Shown here: positions 1-12,564 of the stretch, piece after piece
Position numbering within the stretch: the stretch's first letter is position 1
Layout of the letters: each line of letters begins with the position of its first letter
Source of the DNA: Keithomyces neogunnii
Lineage: Eukaryota; Ascomycota; Sordariomycetes; Hypocreales; Clavicipitaceae
Direction: 5' to 3'
Length of the DNA stretch: 64,000 bases
Assembly: GCA_020975405.1 (NCBI GenBank)
Contig: JAIOWQ010000001.1
Coordinates: forward strand, 4,340,001-4,404,000
Translations under genes and position numbers: made by a program
Notes under the pieces: generated by a model
Databases searched by the model: none
What the model was told of the DNA's origin: nothing
Seen by the model: the letters and a program-made list of their open reading frames with translations, nothing else

Positions 1-1878
1 TATGTATTTCTCAGCCCGGTCATGTACGCATCCAGCACTGCATCAAAAGCGTCTAAGCGGCCCATGCCCTCGAGGACGTGCTTGATCTGCGAAGCGCCGC
101 TGTTAATGAAGACCTTGCCGTCAATGCCGATGTTGTCGTTAGCAAGGGTATCAATGAGTCCGTTCTGGAAGAGCGTTTGCGCAACCGCAACAAAGATGGC
201 GCCGCCAAGGGCCTGGAAAAACTGCACGCAAGCAGTGCCAACGGGGACCAATTCCTGGGGAAGGACGGTTTGCACGACTAACACGCCAATCTGGAAACCG
301 GCACCAATGCCAAGACCAGCAATGACCTGGTAGCCGAACCATTCTCGGAGCGGCGTGTCCACATCAAAGGTGGTGATCAATCCGGAGCCCACCGTGAAGA
401 GAATCATGCAGGGGATGATGATGATGTTGTAGTAGCCGATGGCGGAGATGAGGCCGCCAGTCACGACGGATATGAGAACCGTGGCAAGCAGCAGCGGCAG
501 GATCTTTATGCCGGCCTGAACGGCAGATACGCCCTGGATGGCTTGGAAATAGAGCGCTGGGCAGCACGTTGGTTAGTCGCTCGGGGCTATTTGGCCTGGA
601 CATTGGTCAACTTACAGATGTAGTAAACGAGGGGGAAGAAGCCGGCGCCAAAGAAAAATGCAAATAGCATGGCAAACAGGGTATTCCTGTTCTTGAAGAA
701 CCTTGGCGGCAAGGTGCCCTTGTCGCCCTGCCAGAACTGTATGCCGATGAATATAGCAATCATGAGCCCAAAGCCCACAAAGAGGCCGATAATCTTGGAG
801 TCGTTCCAGGGGTAGTCTGCGCCTCCCCACTGCAGCGCAAGCAAAAGGGACACGATGGCAGGGATAAAGATGCTGGTGCCCAAGAGATCGAGCTGCAGGA
901 TGCGCTCCTTGAAGCCCATGCCCTCTGTGTCAGAGGTATTCCGGTTAACGTGAACGAACAAGGCGACAATGACCATGGCCAGCCCGCCGATGGGGAGGTT
1001 GATATAGAAGCACCATCGCCAAGTGACATTTTCCGTGAAGGCGCCGCCAAGTAGGGGCCCAGCTACCGAGGCAATCCCCCACATTCCGCCAATGAGACCG
1101 AAAACCATGGGGCGTTTCTGAAGAGGCACTGGCTATGTTAATGGGGAGAGCTTGGAGGCTGGGTGGCCGGTGTTGTGGTTGCAACTCACTGGATAGAGAG
1201 AGGATAACAATGGAGCCGGAAAAGAGACCAGCAGTTCCGATCTATGCAAATCAGTCAGGTTGCCCTCTGCATCACAAGGCGGGGGGGAACGAAACAACAG
1301 GTCAGTTCTGGCGGGACGACTTACACCGGCAATGGCTCGCCCTACGATGAAAGCAGTCGAGTTTGGCGCCACAGCACTCACCAAGCTGCCCACCTCGAAG
1401 ATGAATACAGCACCGAGATATACCAGTTTAACGTTGAATAGTTTGTAGACGGCGCCATACATGGGTTGCAAGGCTGTCGTGGTGAGCAGATAGGCGCTTC
1501 CATACCAGCCCTAGTCCAGGTATCCCGTTAGCCTTGGGCCCGTTTCTTCAGCCAGGCCCGCGAAATGTCCCAGGGCAGTCAACATACAATATCTTTCACG
1601 CTTTGGAACTGGGCAGTAATGGCGCCCAAAGCAGGCGCAATAATGGTCTGATCGAGCGCGACCAGAAAGACGGCCAGACATAGGGCCGAGATGATGAGCA
1701 CGAGCGTGATGCCATGAGGATAATCGGGCGCTTCACTGTCGGTCTGCAGGGCCGTTTCATCGGCGATGAGATGATCGGGAGCCGATGTCTTTTCAGGGGG
1801 CGAGGCGATGCCTGATCCGACTTCAGTTTTGTCTGTGGACAGACGGGACGTCTGGTCGGCGGCGTTTAGAGTCGTCAT
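1..1878 (-). CDS. MFS drug/H+ antiporter, 14-TM type (3' end cut by window edge)
   Basis: A polytopic membrane exporter of the 14-TM major facilitator family, likely at the plasma membrane; the substrate cannot be read. Exons by splice consensus: 1878-1588, 1510-1325, 1241-1190, 1128-616 and 556 to beyond base 1, all in phase. Exon 1 gives a polar N-terminus, then the first membrane segment with LDQTIIAPALGAI. The splice to exon 2 restores DIGWYGSAYLLT, exon 3 gives GTAGLFSGSIVILSLS, and exon 4 holds GGMWGIASVAGPLLGG and WRWCFYINLPIGG, all hallmarks of fungal DHA14 exporters. Exon 5 carries YFQAIQGVSAVQAG and further membrane segments. The start is the ATG at 1878. The C-terminus is outside the window. 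The reading frame looks intact. Such exporters often sit in secondary-metabolite clusters, but no partner is visible on this side. Confidence 0.93.
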
Positions 1879-3397
1879 GTCGACGGCTGGTTTGACGACT
1901 TGTGTCGGCGCGAAGAAACGGGGTGGCTGCGGCCACGGTAGACAAATGTTGAAAAGACGTCTACAGATCGGAGCGCTTGCTTGAACAATTGAAGGGCCCT
2001 GAAAAGTTTAACATATATACATTCCTTGTCCGTCTCCAGACGAACCAAAAATTATACGCGCCGCTCGAGGGCCCAGCGTATTCAGCCCCGGCTGACACGG
2101 CCGAGTGCTGTAGGGCACGCACAGGGGGCTAGCTGCGCATTTCGCACTTTGTGCCAAGACGAGGCCGACGGCCATCGGGTCCATAGCTTTGTTGGCGGTT
2201 GACGGTGGCCCTAGCAGGGTGGGTTTGTTTGGCGTCTCAGATCTGGTTGACCAAATGAGAACCGACGGATGCGGCAGAGGAATATCGTACCCCCCTCGGC
2301 CACGCATGACTCATCCCCTTCACAGCATCTCATGAGCACTTGATACTGGAAGACGGTGACAATTGCGAGGCAGTGGACCTGCGGACTCGGTCGATTACCG
2401 ATGTCCGAGGTGTGGAGCCCCAGGTAATAAACGACTGTGGGCCCGTCTCACCTTCGTGTGGAGGACCTGAACCAGACCTTTAGGTTTGAATTTCCTGCTC
2501 CTGTCGACGACCCAGCACTGGGCCTAATTACGCCCGTACAATACATTTCTTGTTTGAGACGGGCTATGTAGAATTGATGGCTATGTCTGGTACTGGATCA
2601 TGCTTTGGGAACTCGTATACAAACCATACAAGGCTACCCATGTACCTTTTAGGGTTTCATTTTTGCGGAATACTTCGACGCAGTTTGCAGGCGATTTCTG
2701 CCTGGGAACCTCGCTCCAAGAGCCATTGCTAGCCGCACTGTCATCGTCCCTCCTTGTGTCGTGAAGCGCCCGGGCCATCTTTTTCCACCCGCCATAACGC
2801 ACCTTGACCAGGCCACGACCCGCAGGGCTGAACATCAATCCCTTCCAGGACTGTCGGGCCCCAAGAAATTGCGGCAGACCCCACCAACAAAGCTTAGCGC
2901 ACCTGTACGTATGCACGGAGTATGTACAAACACAAACCAGTCCCAGACTGCGTTGGAGAATGACCATCACTAATTCAGTAGCTTATCGGCACCGTGAGTG
3001 GATTAATGCTTTCTTCTCCCACCACGTCGTCATTGTACCGACCCCGAATGTGTGGCAGCCCTAGCCGCTGGGCTTGGCCTCCGTTTCCGTGTCTGCCGCT
3101 TCCCTGTCTAATTTTGAGACGCATTGATTGATTGATAATCTTGCATGGCGTAGACACTTGACACGCGGCTCTGGTTCAGGTTCTCACATCATATACCGAA
3201 CTGCGTCATCAGAGGCTTCTTGCTGCGCATGCAGTTAGTTGTACAGATGAACCAGCTCACCGAGTCCAGAGTCTTCAATAATGAAAATATCCATCGACAC
3301 ATGCAAGAGGAATGGCCGTCATTGACATTCGCCCCACCCTGCAGCCATACATGAAACACACCATCTGCCACCGACCCAAAGCTGCCCTAGATATATT
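1879..3397. other. Intergenic, no gene seen
   Basis: This stretch lies between the start of the MFS gene and the 3' end of TRAPPC11. Short open frames exist on both strands, but none has recognisable domains or splice partners. It must hold the MFS promoter (near 1879-2300) and the TRAPPC11 terminator. I could not assign a definite TATA box. Confidence 0.5.
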
Positions 3398-6300
3398 TCA
3401 TTCTTCCTCTTCTTCCATCTCCGAATCTTGACTCCCATCTTCCGGAATCCAGATTAACAATCCTTCCTTGTCGATCTTCATACCATCTGTTGGGATGATA
3501 CGCAGCACTTTCTGAAAATATTTGTCGCGAACCACCAGCCCTGGCCGAATATAGTCTCCCCGAATAAATGGCAGTAGCCTGTATTTTGCTGTGCGTCGCG
3601 ACATTGGCAGCAAATTGATTGTTGTCTGCTTTGCTCCAGAGAACCCAAAGGAATCGCTGGGCTCCATGCTGAGACCAAAGGTGAGGAAATGGTTTGACGG
3701 ATTCTCAATAGTAATTTCTAGATAGAGTAGGTTAGTTGATGCTGTCGGCTTCGAGTATAATGCCGTTGCCAGAACTCTGGGTTCCGTGCCCAGCACGATG
3801 TACTGTCCCACGGGCATGGTCGTGATATTGGCTTGATTTGTCGCCATCGTCGTCTTTCTCTTCCATTTGACGACAAGCGCCAGGTCTATAGTAACAGGAT
3901 GTCCATCATCGATGCAAAACTTTTGCGCCACGAGATCAAAATGCGCTTCGTACATCGTTTTGGGCGAAACCGTGATGCCGTCTTCTGCTATCTCGGACCG
4001 CCCAATCACAGTGCATTGGGCTCCGCCTACACAAGATAGGACCTGTAACTCCAATCCCACAACTGTCAAATCTTCCGTTGCAAAAGATGCGTAATGGCAC
4101 GTCAAACACCAGTGTTGGGCAAATCCCCTCGGCGGGGGTGCCGTCTTGTCCTCTGCACCTTGGTATATTCCTTCATAATCGAACAAGCTTGGCCAAGGCT
4201 CTGGGTGTAACCGTGGTACTAGGTCATAGTTCGCCTCAAACGGTCCCACGATATTGAGGGGTAGCGACAAATCTTGTATGATTGGCGTTGCAGGATCGGA
4301 CTCCAGATGGTAAGTTGCTTGGACATTAAATTCGTATGTTGCAGTGGCCTTTGTTTGCTCAATGGCTAGCTTCAGCTGAACCACCGCACCGCTGGAAACA
4401 GTGCCTATTGGTAATCCGACGACCTCACTTTGCTCGCCGCCCGCCTCCCCGGTAGTCTCAAGTTCCCCAACCTGTAGTTTGAACGACGGGCTTGGCTTTC
4501 CATATAGTTGCACGTCCAGCTTGACTTTGGCCGACTCTTTTTCTTCATTTCGAAGTTCCACCACAAGGTTCACGATTTCGTTCGTGTAATATTGACTTGA
4601 TGACTCTAGGAGATTTATCTGAATCTTGGGTGGCCTTGGTTTGATGTGCAGTGTCCTTGCATCAGCTCGCAGCTGGCGAGGTTGGGTTGAGGCTGCGATA
4701 TACCATCCAGTTACCTGATCAGTTTCTCTAAACCACATGGTATACTCCAAGTCAAAGGCGTTGTACTGGTACAAGGCGGTAACCACAGACGCCTCAACTT
4801 GTCCTGATTCCCTCAAGGGGAAAGTCATCTCAAACACACGTCTTTGGCCAGGCTTCAGTGTCAAGTCGCAAGTTCCAGTGAGTTTAGACGGCGAGTCCTG
4901 CATATCCTTTGTGGAAATGTCTTCCTCCAGCGCAATATCCACAATGAAAGAATTATCTTCGCTAGTTGAAGCATGTTGAAGAACGATGGGCTTTAAGCTT
5001 CCTTCAAACGCGATGGTGATAGAATAAGGTGTGATCGGGATTGAACCCATCATAGCGTTTGAGCTTAACGTAAATTGGGCTCTGCACTGGTCGCCAGCTT
5101 TGCCTTCCTTGCCACGGAACACAAACGTTGAGGATATGAGTGATGATGCCGACTCGTCTGAAAGCCGTATCGATGGCTTCTCGTCTAATGTTACTCCGTC
5201 AAGTGAATGTGCCAGATCGTATCGCCAGTGTGGCTGCTTTGAGAACTCTGGTGATAACCAAGTCAGCGCCAGTGCAACGCCGCACGTCAAAATTCAAATT
5301 CAAGTTCCCACTCACTTTGGTTCATCAATTCCCAATCTGCGGCAACAACGAGATCTGCCCGTCCAGTTTCCTTCGCTGCTCTGCGCAGCAACCAGTAAAG
5401 GTCTTCCGATATATCCAACCAATTATCAATTCGATATGAGCCATCGTCCCATACGGGCCGTAAAATCGCAACGACTTCTTCCCATGATCCCAGAGTGGCC
5501 ATTTCTTTCGCACACTCTAGTGACAGCTCAGCGGAAATTCGCAGCTGCCTCCTAGCTTGAAACTGCGTCCTAGAAGTGATGAGACAGTCTATTATCAACT
5601 GTGAGTGATTAACACCACCATCATTGTCGCTTAGTGGATATTCTTGGTACGGAGGAGGGCACATATAAGTGTCATGCCTATTCTGAGTAGAATTCGAAGA
5701 CCTGGAATCCGGGGCTTCCCTGTCTTCGTCCGGCATCATACGAGCAAGAGTGCGTCGAGCGGCGAGGTGTCGTGCGGCTATGCGATACCAGTAGCCAGTG
5801 TGATGTAGAAGCTCCCATGGTTGCATTCGCTCTCCCAAGACCGCCCGCTCCGGTGGTAGGAATATGGTCATCGATGCCGGCACCAAGCCGGGCACTTGGA
5901 CCTTCTCTATTAAGTTTGCCATTACCGTAGCCCATCTTGCCTCCCAAGCTTGCCAGCCATATGTGTTCGTCCCGTGACCTCTGCGATCGACAAAGTCACC
6001 AATTCGATCTCTGTGAGCTTGCCACCTTCTGACAGCTAAGCTGGTGTGGCCCATCCACAGATGTAAACGCAAGCAGCGAATGGAGATGATGTCCGCTAAT
6101 TGCCGAGCCTCGTTCCATCGCATGCTCCAACTTGGAATGACATCCAAAACATCTTGTCCAAGTAAGATCTCATATGCCTGCTCGAAAGACCGAATCGCTG
6201 CATCCAACTCTTGTCGAAATTCGGCCAGTATGGCAGTTTTGAAATCATACCGAAAATTCCAATCAGGTAGTGACAGAGTATGTGATGTGCCAGATGTCGG

Positions 6301-7168
6301 CGGTATGGTCGGATTCGGAGCGATACCACGGGACCTCTTTTTCCTCGCATGACGCCCGAGATCTCGATAATATTCAACGGCGGTTGAGTATAGAGCAGCC
6401 AGGATAGTGTCAATCACTCGTCTGAGTTCGGCCGGAGACTCTTGAGTAGGTATATAGAATATTGACTTGGGATCTAGTGCGGTACCTCTTCGAATGTTTT
6501 CTAGTCGGCCCTGAACTTCTTCACTAAGAAGCGCTGTACCACTCTCCTGGTCGCCGAACAAAATGATCGCTACTCTAGTCTTGAATCCAGATCGAGCCAA
6601 GGTAGACTTGATCTCATTGATGTCTGATTTGAGGCGGCTATCGTTGCTAAACAGGTAAAAACACGCGTATATGCTAGGAACAATGTGTTGGTGTTTCTTG
6701 ATCCATTGAGAATCGATCAAGCCGTCGGGATAAAGCGCCGACACATGCGACAGCGGAGAGAAAGGAGAATAAAGCGTCGCGCTAGGATCCGGAGACTCGA
6801 TCGATTCTGGAAGACGTGTCTTTCGGGGTGGCAGAAGGTATGACTTTCATCGCAGGTCAGTATGAGGTTAGGCAGCCTGTTTCGTAACATAGTTTCTCAC
6901 ATACCCTTCCAACCGCCTTGATGCGGAAGCGATAGGGCTCTTCTCTGGGGACAACAGTCCAACTTGTTCCTATATGATCAACCTCCTCGAAATACCTCTC
7001 TAGCACTTGCGCTTCTCTACTTTCGAGCGGTGGCAAGTCTGACCGGATCAACTGACCTTGGGTTCTCAATTCCCCTTCCAGGTCGAGTTCTGGCTCTGTG
7101 GAGATCAGGCCAGACGCGACCAGAAATGGGACATTGTGATCCAAACTGCCCAAGGGGTAACCATCCAT
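3398..7168 (-). CDS. TRAPPC11: TRAPP complex subunit TRAPPC11 (Foie gras / Gryzun protein)
   Basis: A large tethering-complex subunit that acts at the Golgi and in autophagy as part of TRAPPIII in filamentous fungi; Saccharomyces lacks it. Exons: 7168-6905, 6843-5316, 5247-3398, with GT-AG introns of 61 and 68 bp. The product is about 1213 residues, normal for the family. Exon 1 starts MDGYPLGSLDHNVPFL. The first splice gives AVGR-SYLLPPRK, followed by PFSPLSHVSALYPDGLID. The Foie gras domain lies around residues 280-480 (WNFRYDFKTAILAEF onward, then TNTYGWQAWEARWATV). The second splice joins ELMNQ to KFSKQPHW. The C-terminal Gryzun-type beta-rich region fills exon 3, and the protein ends in an acidic stretch (SEMEEEEE). 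Its start faces the mL41 gene across a shared 560-bp interval. Confidence 0.93.
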
Positions 7169-7730
7169 CGTACAGAATCACAATGATGGTCCGTGTGGAA
7201 AGCTGCCACGGTGAGAGCTTCGGCAGGTTATCGCTAGGAGCAAAGTCCAGCTCAACTGCGCCCCTCCTTGCGTGGGTACAAGCTCGGGTCAATGGTGCTC
7301 GCATCAGGTCACTCACTATGCCTGCAACCGAAGTGAGGGAAAGCTTCGCGAAAATGGTCCACACATCTTTTATTCACGACGGCAAGGTCTACATCATCAT
7401 CTCCCCATAGTGACATTTCAAGCAAAGTCGAATTTGTGTCTGTATTAATAAAATACCTAGGTACTTTACCTAACCTACAGTAGGGAGTACCTACTTTTGT
7501 CCCTCTGGAAGGTGTGCTGACCTTGTGTTGATTTGGAGCTAAACCGGATCGGAACAACACCACCATCCGTCAACTTCAGCAACCACGGATTTTTGACGGA
7601 TGGCAACTAGAACGACCCATCACCTACTACAACAGCTCAACGACCTCTCACCCTCATTGATCGCCGATATTTTGTCGTTTGAACCCTCCGAACGCTCTCG
7701 AAATATTCTTCCGCGAATCCTCAAGCGATA
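7169..7730. promoter_or_regulatory. Shared divergent promoter, TRAPPC11 / mL41
   Basis: The two genes start on opposite strands 562 bp apart, so both promoters lie here. A cluster of the palindromic motif CCTAGG/TACCTA occurs at about 7455-7495, the same dispersed motif seen elsewhere in this window. No convincing TATA box was found. Its role as promoter is inferred from position only. Confidence 0.5.
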
Positions 7731-8104
7731 ATGAGACCGAGCCAAGTCTTGTCCGTCGGGCGTTACCGCCATCTCAAACTCACCACCAAAGATGTAGGCA
7801 AGGGCTTCTACAAGGGGAATCGAACAGGCTCAATGGGTCGCCACACCAAGTACGGAGGCTATGTAATTGAATGGAACAAAGTGCGGACATATGCTGTTCC
7901 CCCCAATCTGAAAGAGTTCAAGGTAGTGTCTCCAGCATTACGAGTAGGAGAGAGCCCAAAGACTAATGCTACCAAACTCAGCTTACACCATTCGTAAGCC
8001 GAGAAGTTCGAGCGGTTCCTGGTGACTACAAAGGGTTGGAAAGAGGCCCACAAGATCCTTACTTCTACGTCGAGCAGTGGAAACGATACAACGGAGTGGA
8101 CTAA
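7731..8104 (+). CDS. MRPL27: Mitochondrial large-subunit ribosomal protein mL41
   Basis: A component of the mitochondrial 54S ribosomal subunit (yeast MrpL27, mL41). Exon 1 is 7731-7922 and exon 2 is 7982-8104; the product is 103 residues, close to the normal length. The start MRPSQVLSVGRYRHLKLTTKD is followed by the diagnostic GFYKGNRTGSMGRHTKYGGY and VIEWNKVRTYAVP. The 59-bp intron joins NLKEFK to LTPFVSREVRAVPGDYKG, and the protein ends WKRYNGVD. The 5' splice site is GTAGTG, weaker than the usual GTAAGT; without splicing the frame diverges from the family. The basic N-terminus fits mitochondrial import. It is convergent with the downstream hydrolase gene. Confidence 0.93.
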
Positions 8105-8462
8105 AGCGAGTTCGAGGCTACGCAAGCAATGTGCAAGTATGAAGGCGATCGCGACGGAACGACCAAGCATGAACAAATCGTGGAGAAGACCGGTTAAAAC
8201 AGACGAAATTCCTGGGGACTTTTCGTCTCTGTATATACCCCAACATTGTACCACTAAAGCATGCCGGGCACGCATTGGCATATTTGTATGGAAAGGAAAG
8301 GGGGGTCTTTCAGGGTCATTGTCTCTCATTTTACTTCAACAAAATTTTAATACAAATGTAGAGCGAGCATTTGATGCAAATAAGCGGACTATGATTACGT
8401 TGATATCTTATACTGGATGTCGTGCTCGTTCTTGCTCTTGATCTTCAGTTATTACCCGTGGA
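8105..8462. other. Short convergent intergenic
   Basis: This 358-bp interval holds the 3' ends of mL41 (plus) and the alpha/beta hydrolase (minus). No further gene is supportable. AT-rich stretches near 8335-8360 could serve polyadenylation on either strand. Confidence 0.5.
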
Positions 8463-11226
8463 TTATCCTACCAGATGCTGTCGCTCAAGTAGTGCAGACT
8501 CGCTGATTCGAAAAACTTCATCAGCATCGACCAAGGCACGAGTGGTTGGCTGCCCTGAGCATCCCACGCCCAGCTTTCGCCCAGCTTTCGCCTCACCATC
8601 GGAATCTGGCTCGCCTGCCAGATCCATCTGAGGTCCCAATGGACTCAGGGTGCAACAAGTATCACATTCAGGTGTCACCGCAGAGTTCAAAGTGACCATG
8701 CTTGCTGTATCGGCATCCTTCTTTAGGCTGAAGGGCAACGCAATACCATCTATAAATGGACGCTTTCCAGCCACTCCAGTTTCAGGCACATAGTCGGGGT
8801 CCAACAGGCCAGGATGCGTGGCTTCTTGTTGTTTACGCTGGTCGATCAATTGAGCCACAGGAGTATTCTGACTGAGGTTGACTTGTTCTGCTTGTTTCTC
8901 ATCAACAACGGTGTGGCGAGGAGATGCACTCTTTCTGCCAGTCTTGGGCAGTGTCGAGCTTGGTTGCTGGGATTGGATACCCTGGCACGTCATCGCGCCT
9001 CGTCCGTCATCGCCAGTAACATCTTGCACCTCGGGGCTCTTCGCGGCTTTTCCCCTCTCGCGCTCAACAGTGAGTTCGTCGTGCTTAGATCCCCATAATG
9101 ACCAAAGAGATAAGCCCGTGCTCTTAATCTTTCTGTTCTTAACCTTGTCTGAGTTGATTAACCGTCTACCAGCGAGGGCCGTGGGTGGGGGGTGCTCGCC
9201 GGCTCCGAAGTCTTGAAATCCTCTCGCCATATCCTTGACGATGTCCCTTTGCACCTTCTGCTTGGCAGAAGAATAGCGACTGTCCCATTGCTTCCTCGCT
9301 GCTTGCCAGCGTTTGACGGGAATTTCCTTGGCAACGCCAACTTGAGAGACGTCCATGCAACAGCCGGGAAGCTCGCTCTCAGCGGCCAGTGGAAGAGTTT
9401 TGCCGTGACGTGTTACTCTTTGTCTAATCATATGTCTAGTGAAGTTGGGTAGGGGATCTCCAGCTTTGCCAACCTGACCAGGCTCTGTCAAATCATTTTG
9501 TGGTCTTTTCTCTTTCTGCTCATCATGTCGTGCAGCTTCGATGCCAGAAGATGAATTGGAAATCACAGAGATCTCGTCATCATTGATAATCTCAATGCCC
9601 CTTTTCTGGGCCCTAGCCAAAGCCCAGGCGCCAAATTGGGCGACAGACCTGTACATGAATTTGGCTGGCCTCGTGAAGCTGAGTGTGGGAGCAACATGAC
9701 ATAAATCATCCCACACCTGCAGTTGAACATCGGTGGGTTTGTATTTTTTCAGCACCTTGCGGTCTTTCTCAAGGAGCGTTTCAAATGGCGGTGCGTACCT
9801 GGTGGGATTGGCGCATTTATGAGCTAGATAGATCTGTTCATCGCGAAGAAGCTCGCCCCCTCCAACCATGATGAGAAGCGGGGGCAGACCACCCAGGGTC
9901 GTTTGCATTACGGGACTGACAAGTGGGTGATTCAATAGAGCATTCGTTGTGTACATCTCATGTCTATTAGTATGGCCCCTCAGTTCTAACGCTGACATAG
10001 GCTCACCTGAATTTGGTCCTTGATAGCGGCTGGTTCACCATCTATCATGACAGTTAGATACTCGGTTGGAACCGTGTTGTTCTTTGCAGGGTCAGCCTGG
10101 CGATCTGCACTCAGAGCTTCAGTGGTGCCGAGTTTCGAGTCATTCTGATCTGCTGAGGATGGCATTGCGCCATCGGCTAATTTTGCTTCATTGCGACGTT
10201 TGTCCGCTTCTCCTCGAACCGTCGCAACATCGTCATCATTTGGAGGCGGCCAGGCTCGGGAGGGTTTGTGATGAAATCCAGACTGCGGAATATAATCCAA
10301 AGGCGCATCAGTGGCCACGCTAGGAAATGAGTGTGTCAGATCCACCCAAGGACTGATAAGTATACCACCAGCAGGGAGAGAAACCCTTTGATCTCGCAGA
10401 ACGCAAAGCATGGACATGACCATGCCTCCGCCAGCAGAATCGCCAGCCAATATTATAGTGCTAGGCTCTTGCACAGAAAGCAAGTATAAGTATGCTGCTA
10501 AACAATCCTGTAGCCCACAAGGGAACGGGAACTGGGGTGCGAGTCGATACTTTGGGGCAAACACTCTGGCTTGCAGTTTGCGCGCATGACGCTGCATCTG
10601 GTACCGGTGCTCATCGACACTTCCGAAGAAGTAAGCACCCCCATGAACGTATAGCATCACCCGCCTCCCGGGCTCATTCGCAGCCTTTCTTTCGTTGTAG
10701 TTGGAGCGCATCTCAATCCACTCCGCATCAAGTGTCGAATTAGGCCTTCTCCACTGCCACCATTGCCGGCCGCCCACCTGGGCAATGCCATCTGGTCCCA
10801 ATTGGTCTTGAATCAGTTGAGCAGAACGAGATAGATAATCATCTGATATCTCGGCGACGTCAACTTTTATCCATTGAGGGTTGGGAACCCATTGGGAAGT
10901 GAAGGCCTGGAGCTCCTCCACGGTATGGTGGGATGCGAAATCCAGAAATGATCGGATCAGATGAAGGCCCTCGTCATAGGATAAGTGCGCGGTCGGCCTA
11001 TACTTCAATGGCTTCCGATTGAGATACTGCAGTGGATTGAATGCAATTAGTTAGATTTGGTTGCAAGGAGAGGAGCATTATGGATGGGAATACCATCACG
11101 CGACTAGTGGAACCGGAGCAAGTAGGCCCCAAAAGCAGCCTCGAACCAACTTACATGGGAAAAAAGCGTGGTGACCACTGTAGGAGTGACGGCCAATGAA
11201 ACAGACGCCGTGCTCAATTTGGTCAT
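8463..11226 (-). CDS. Alpha/beta hydrolase fold-3 lipase/esterase with long disordered tail
   Basis: A probable serine esterase of the hormone-sensitive-lipase type; the substrate is unknown. Exons: 11226-11155, 11026-10007, 9956-8463, joined by introns of 128 and 50 bp, giving about 861 residues. Exon 1 encodes a hydrophobic N-terminus (MTKLSTASVSLAVTPTVV), possibly a membrane anchor. The oxyanion motif HGGA is near residues 152-155 and the nucleophile motif GDSAGGG has Ser near 221. After the last splice come NHPLVSP and GGGELLRDEQ (acid residue candidate near 403), then WDDLCHVAPTL with the catalytic His near 451. Two features are unusual. An insertion of about 100 residues (PSRAWPPPNDDDVATV onward) separates the Ser and Asp segments. 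A polar tail of about 350 residues without domains follows the catalytic part. It is divergent from Tsr2. Confidence 0.9.
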
Positions 11227-11688
11227 TGTCGCTACAGTCAATCAACAATCGCAAAGCATGGCAAGACACGGAGTAGTGGGCAAGCACCGACTTGAAATCA
11301 GAAAAAAAGAAGACCAAGAAGTCGGGGAACCCAAGCAACCAGTGACCATCTATGGACCTAGGTATGTATGTGCCTTGGTGGTTCCCATGATGTCATGTAA
11401 CTGCAATAATAAGCATTGATGTTTAAGAAGAGGGGGGGGGGGGGGGCGTAATACCCTGTAGGGGCGAGGGTAGCTTGTCCAGGCCTACGGAGTACAGGTC
11501 ACTCCATTGTGTGGCCCCGCCCGAAGGTCTGCTTCATCTGTGGTTGGTCCGTACGCCCGAAGGTTCCAGGTGCAGGACCGTCGAAATTTTTGTTGCTGAT
11601 GGTCACGATGGCGCCCTTTCTAACACTCCACGCCAACCAGACTTACACAGAGGACAATAGATAATATAGCTTCGTTCGAGCAAGAATC
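11227..11688. promoter_or_regulatory. Divergent promoter region with a G15 tract
   Basis: This 462-bp interval separates the starts of the hydrolase (minus) and Tsr2 (plus). It contains an uninterrupted run of 15 G at 11432-11446, followed by GTAGGGGCGAGGG. A TACGGAGTAC motif lies near 11486. It is presumed to hold both promoters. Confidence 0.5.
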
Positions 11689-12358
11689 ATGGCCGCGGCG
11701 ACCGATGCGCAGCTGCCCTCTGCAGGTAAATTCTAAACGAAACCTCGGTCGGATCCTTCTTAGCTAACCCAAATGCATCTTAGCCACGCGTCAGTCCAAC
11801 TTCGAACAGGCAGTCGCTTACTCCCTTCATCTTTGGCCAGCCCTAACACTTGCTGTCCAGAACAATTGGGGTGGCCCCGATTCCTCGGATAAGCGTGACT
11901 GGTTTGCCGGAGCCATTGTCGACCTATTTTCCGAATTTAGCGATGCGCCCCAGACAAAGGCCGTCGAAGATCCAGACATGCAAGAAGTCGAAACCGTCCT
12001 GCTGCAAGTCATGATTGACGAATTTGACGTCAATGTTGATGATGATTCTGCAACCGAGGTTGCCAGCAACATCATTCGAGCACGAGTTGAGTGCACCAAT
12101 GGACAGTTCGACGAAGTCAACAATCTGAGCCAGCGGTTTCAAAACCTGACGGGAAAGAAGGTGGACCAAATGTTCAAGAAGGCCGAAGATCTCGACCAAG
12201 ATACCGACTGGGAATCAGATGACGACGACGAGGAACATGACGAGGAGGGCGATGCCGACATGAATGATGCGCCGGCGCCAGCTTCTCCACGAAGGGAAAA
12301 GCCAGCTGCTGAAGTTGACGAGGATGGTTTCACAAAAGTAACGCATAAAAAGAGGTGA
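11689..12358 (+). CDS. TSR2: Pre-rRNA-processing protein Tsr2
   Basis: A small nuclear/cytoplasmic chaperone that escorts ribosomal protein eS26 into pre-40S particles and is needed for 20S pre-rRNA processing. Exon 1 is 11689-11725 (MAAATDAQLPSA) and exon 2 is 11784-12358, giving 203 residues. Exon 2 opens with ATRQSNFEQAVAYSLHLW and the family signature NNWGGPDSSDKRDWF (the WGG motif). VIDEFDV-like and GKKVDQMFKKAED segments follow, then an acidic stretch (WESDDDDEEHDEEGDADMND) and a C-terminal EDGFTKVTHKKR, all typical of Tsr2. The 58-bp intron is in phase 1. It is convergent with the BSD-domain gene 206 bp downstream. Confidence 0.94.
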
Positions 12359-12564
12359 AGAGGCGGCAAGGAGGCGGGTCCGCATAGTGCTCTACTATCT
12401 GACTATAAATGCCCACATTTCGCGATAACCAGCGCATATATACAGTCTTGCGTGGTAATGTCAGACTTCGCATACTTGGGAATCACGAAAGGATTAAAAA
12501 AAAAAGCCAAATTCCTGCGGAGTGTCAACATATTGAGTAGTTGTTACCGCCTGACGGCTGAACA

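Noticed and set aside
2581..2970. A 129-residue minus-strand open frame between MFS and TRAPPC11
   Set aside because: Cys/Trp-rich random-looking sequence, no signal peptide pattern, no relatives recognised.
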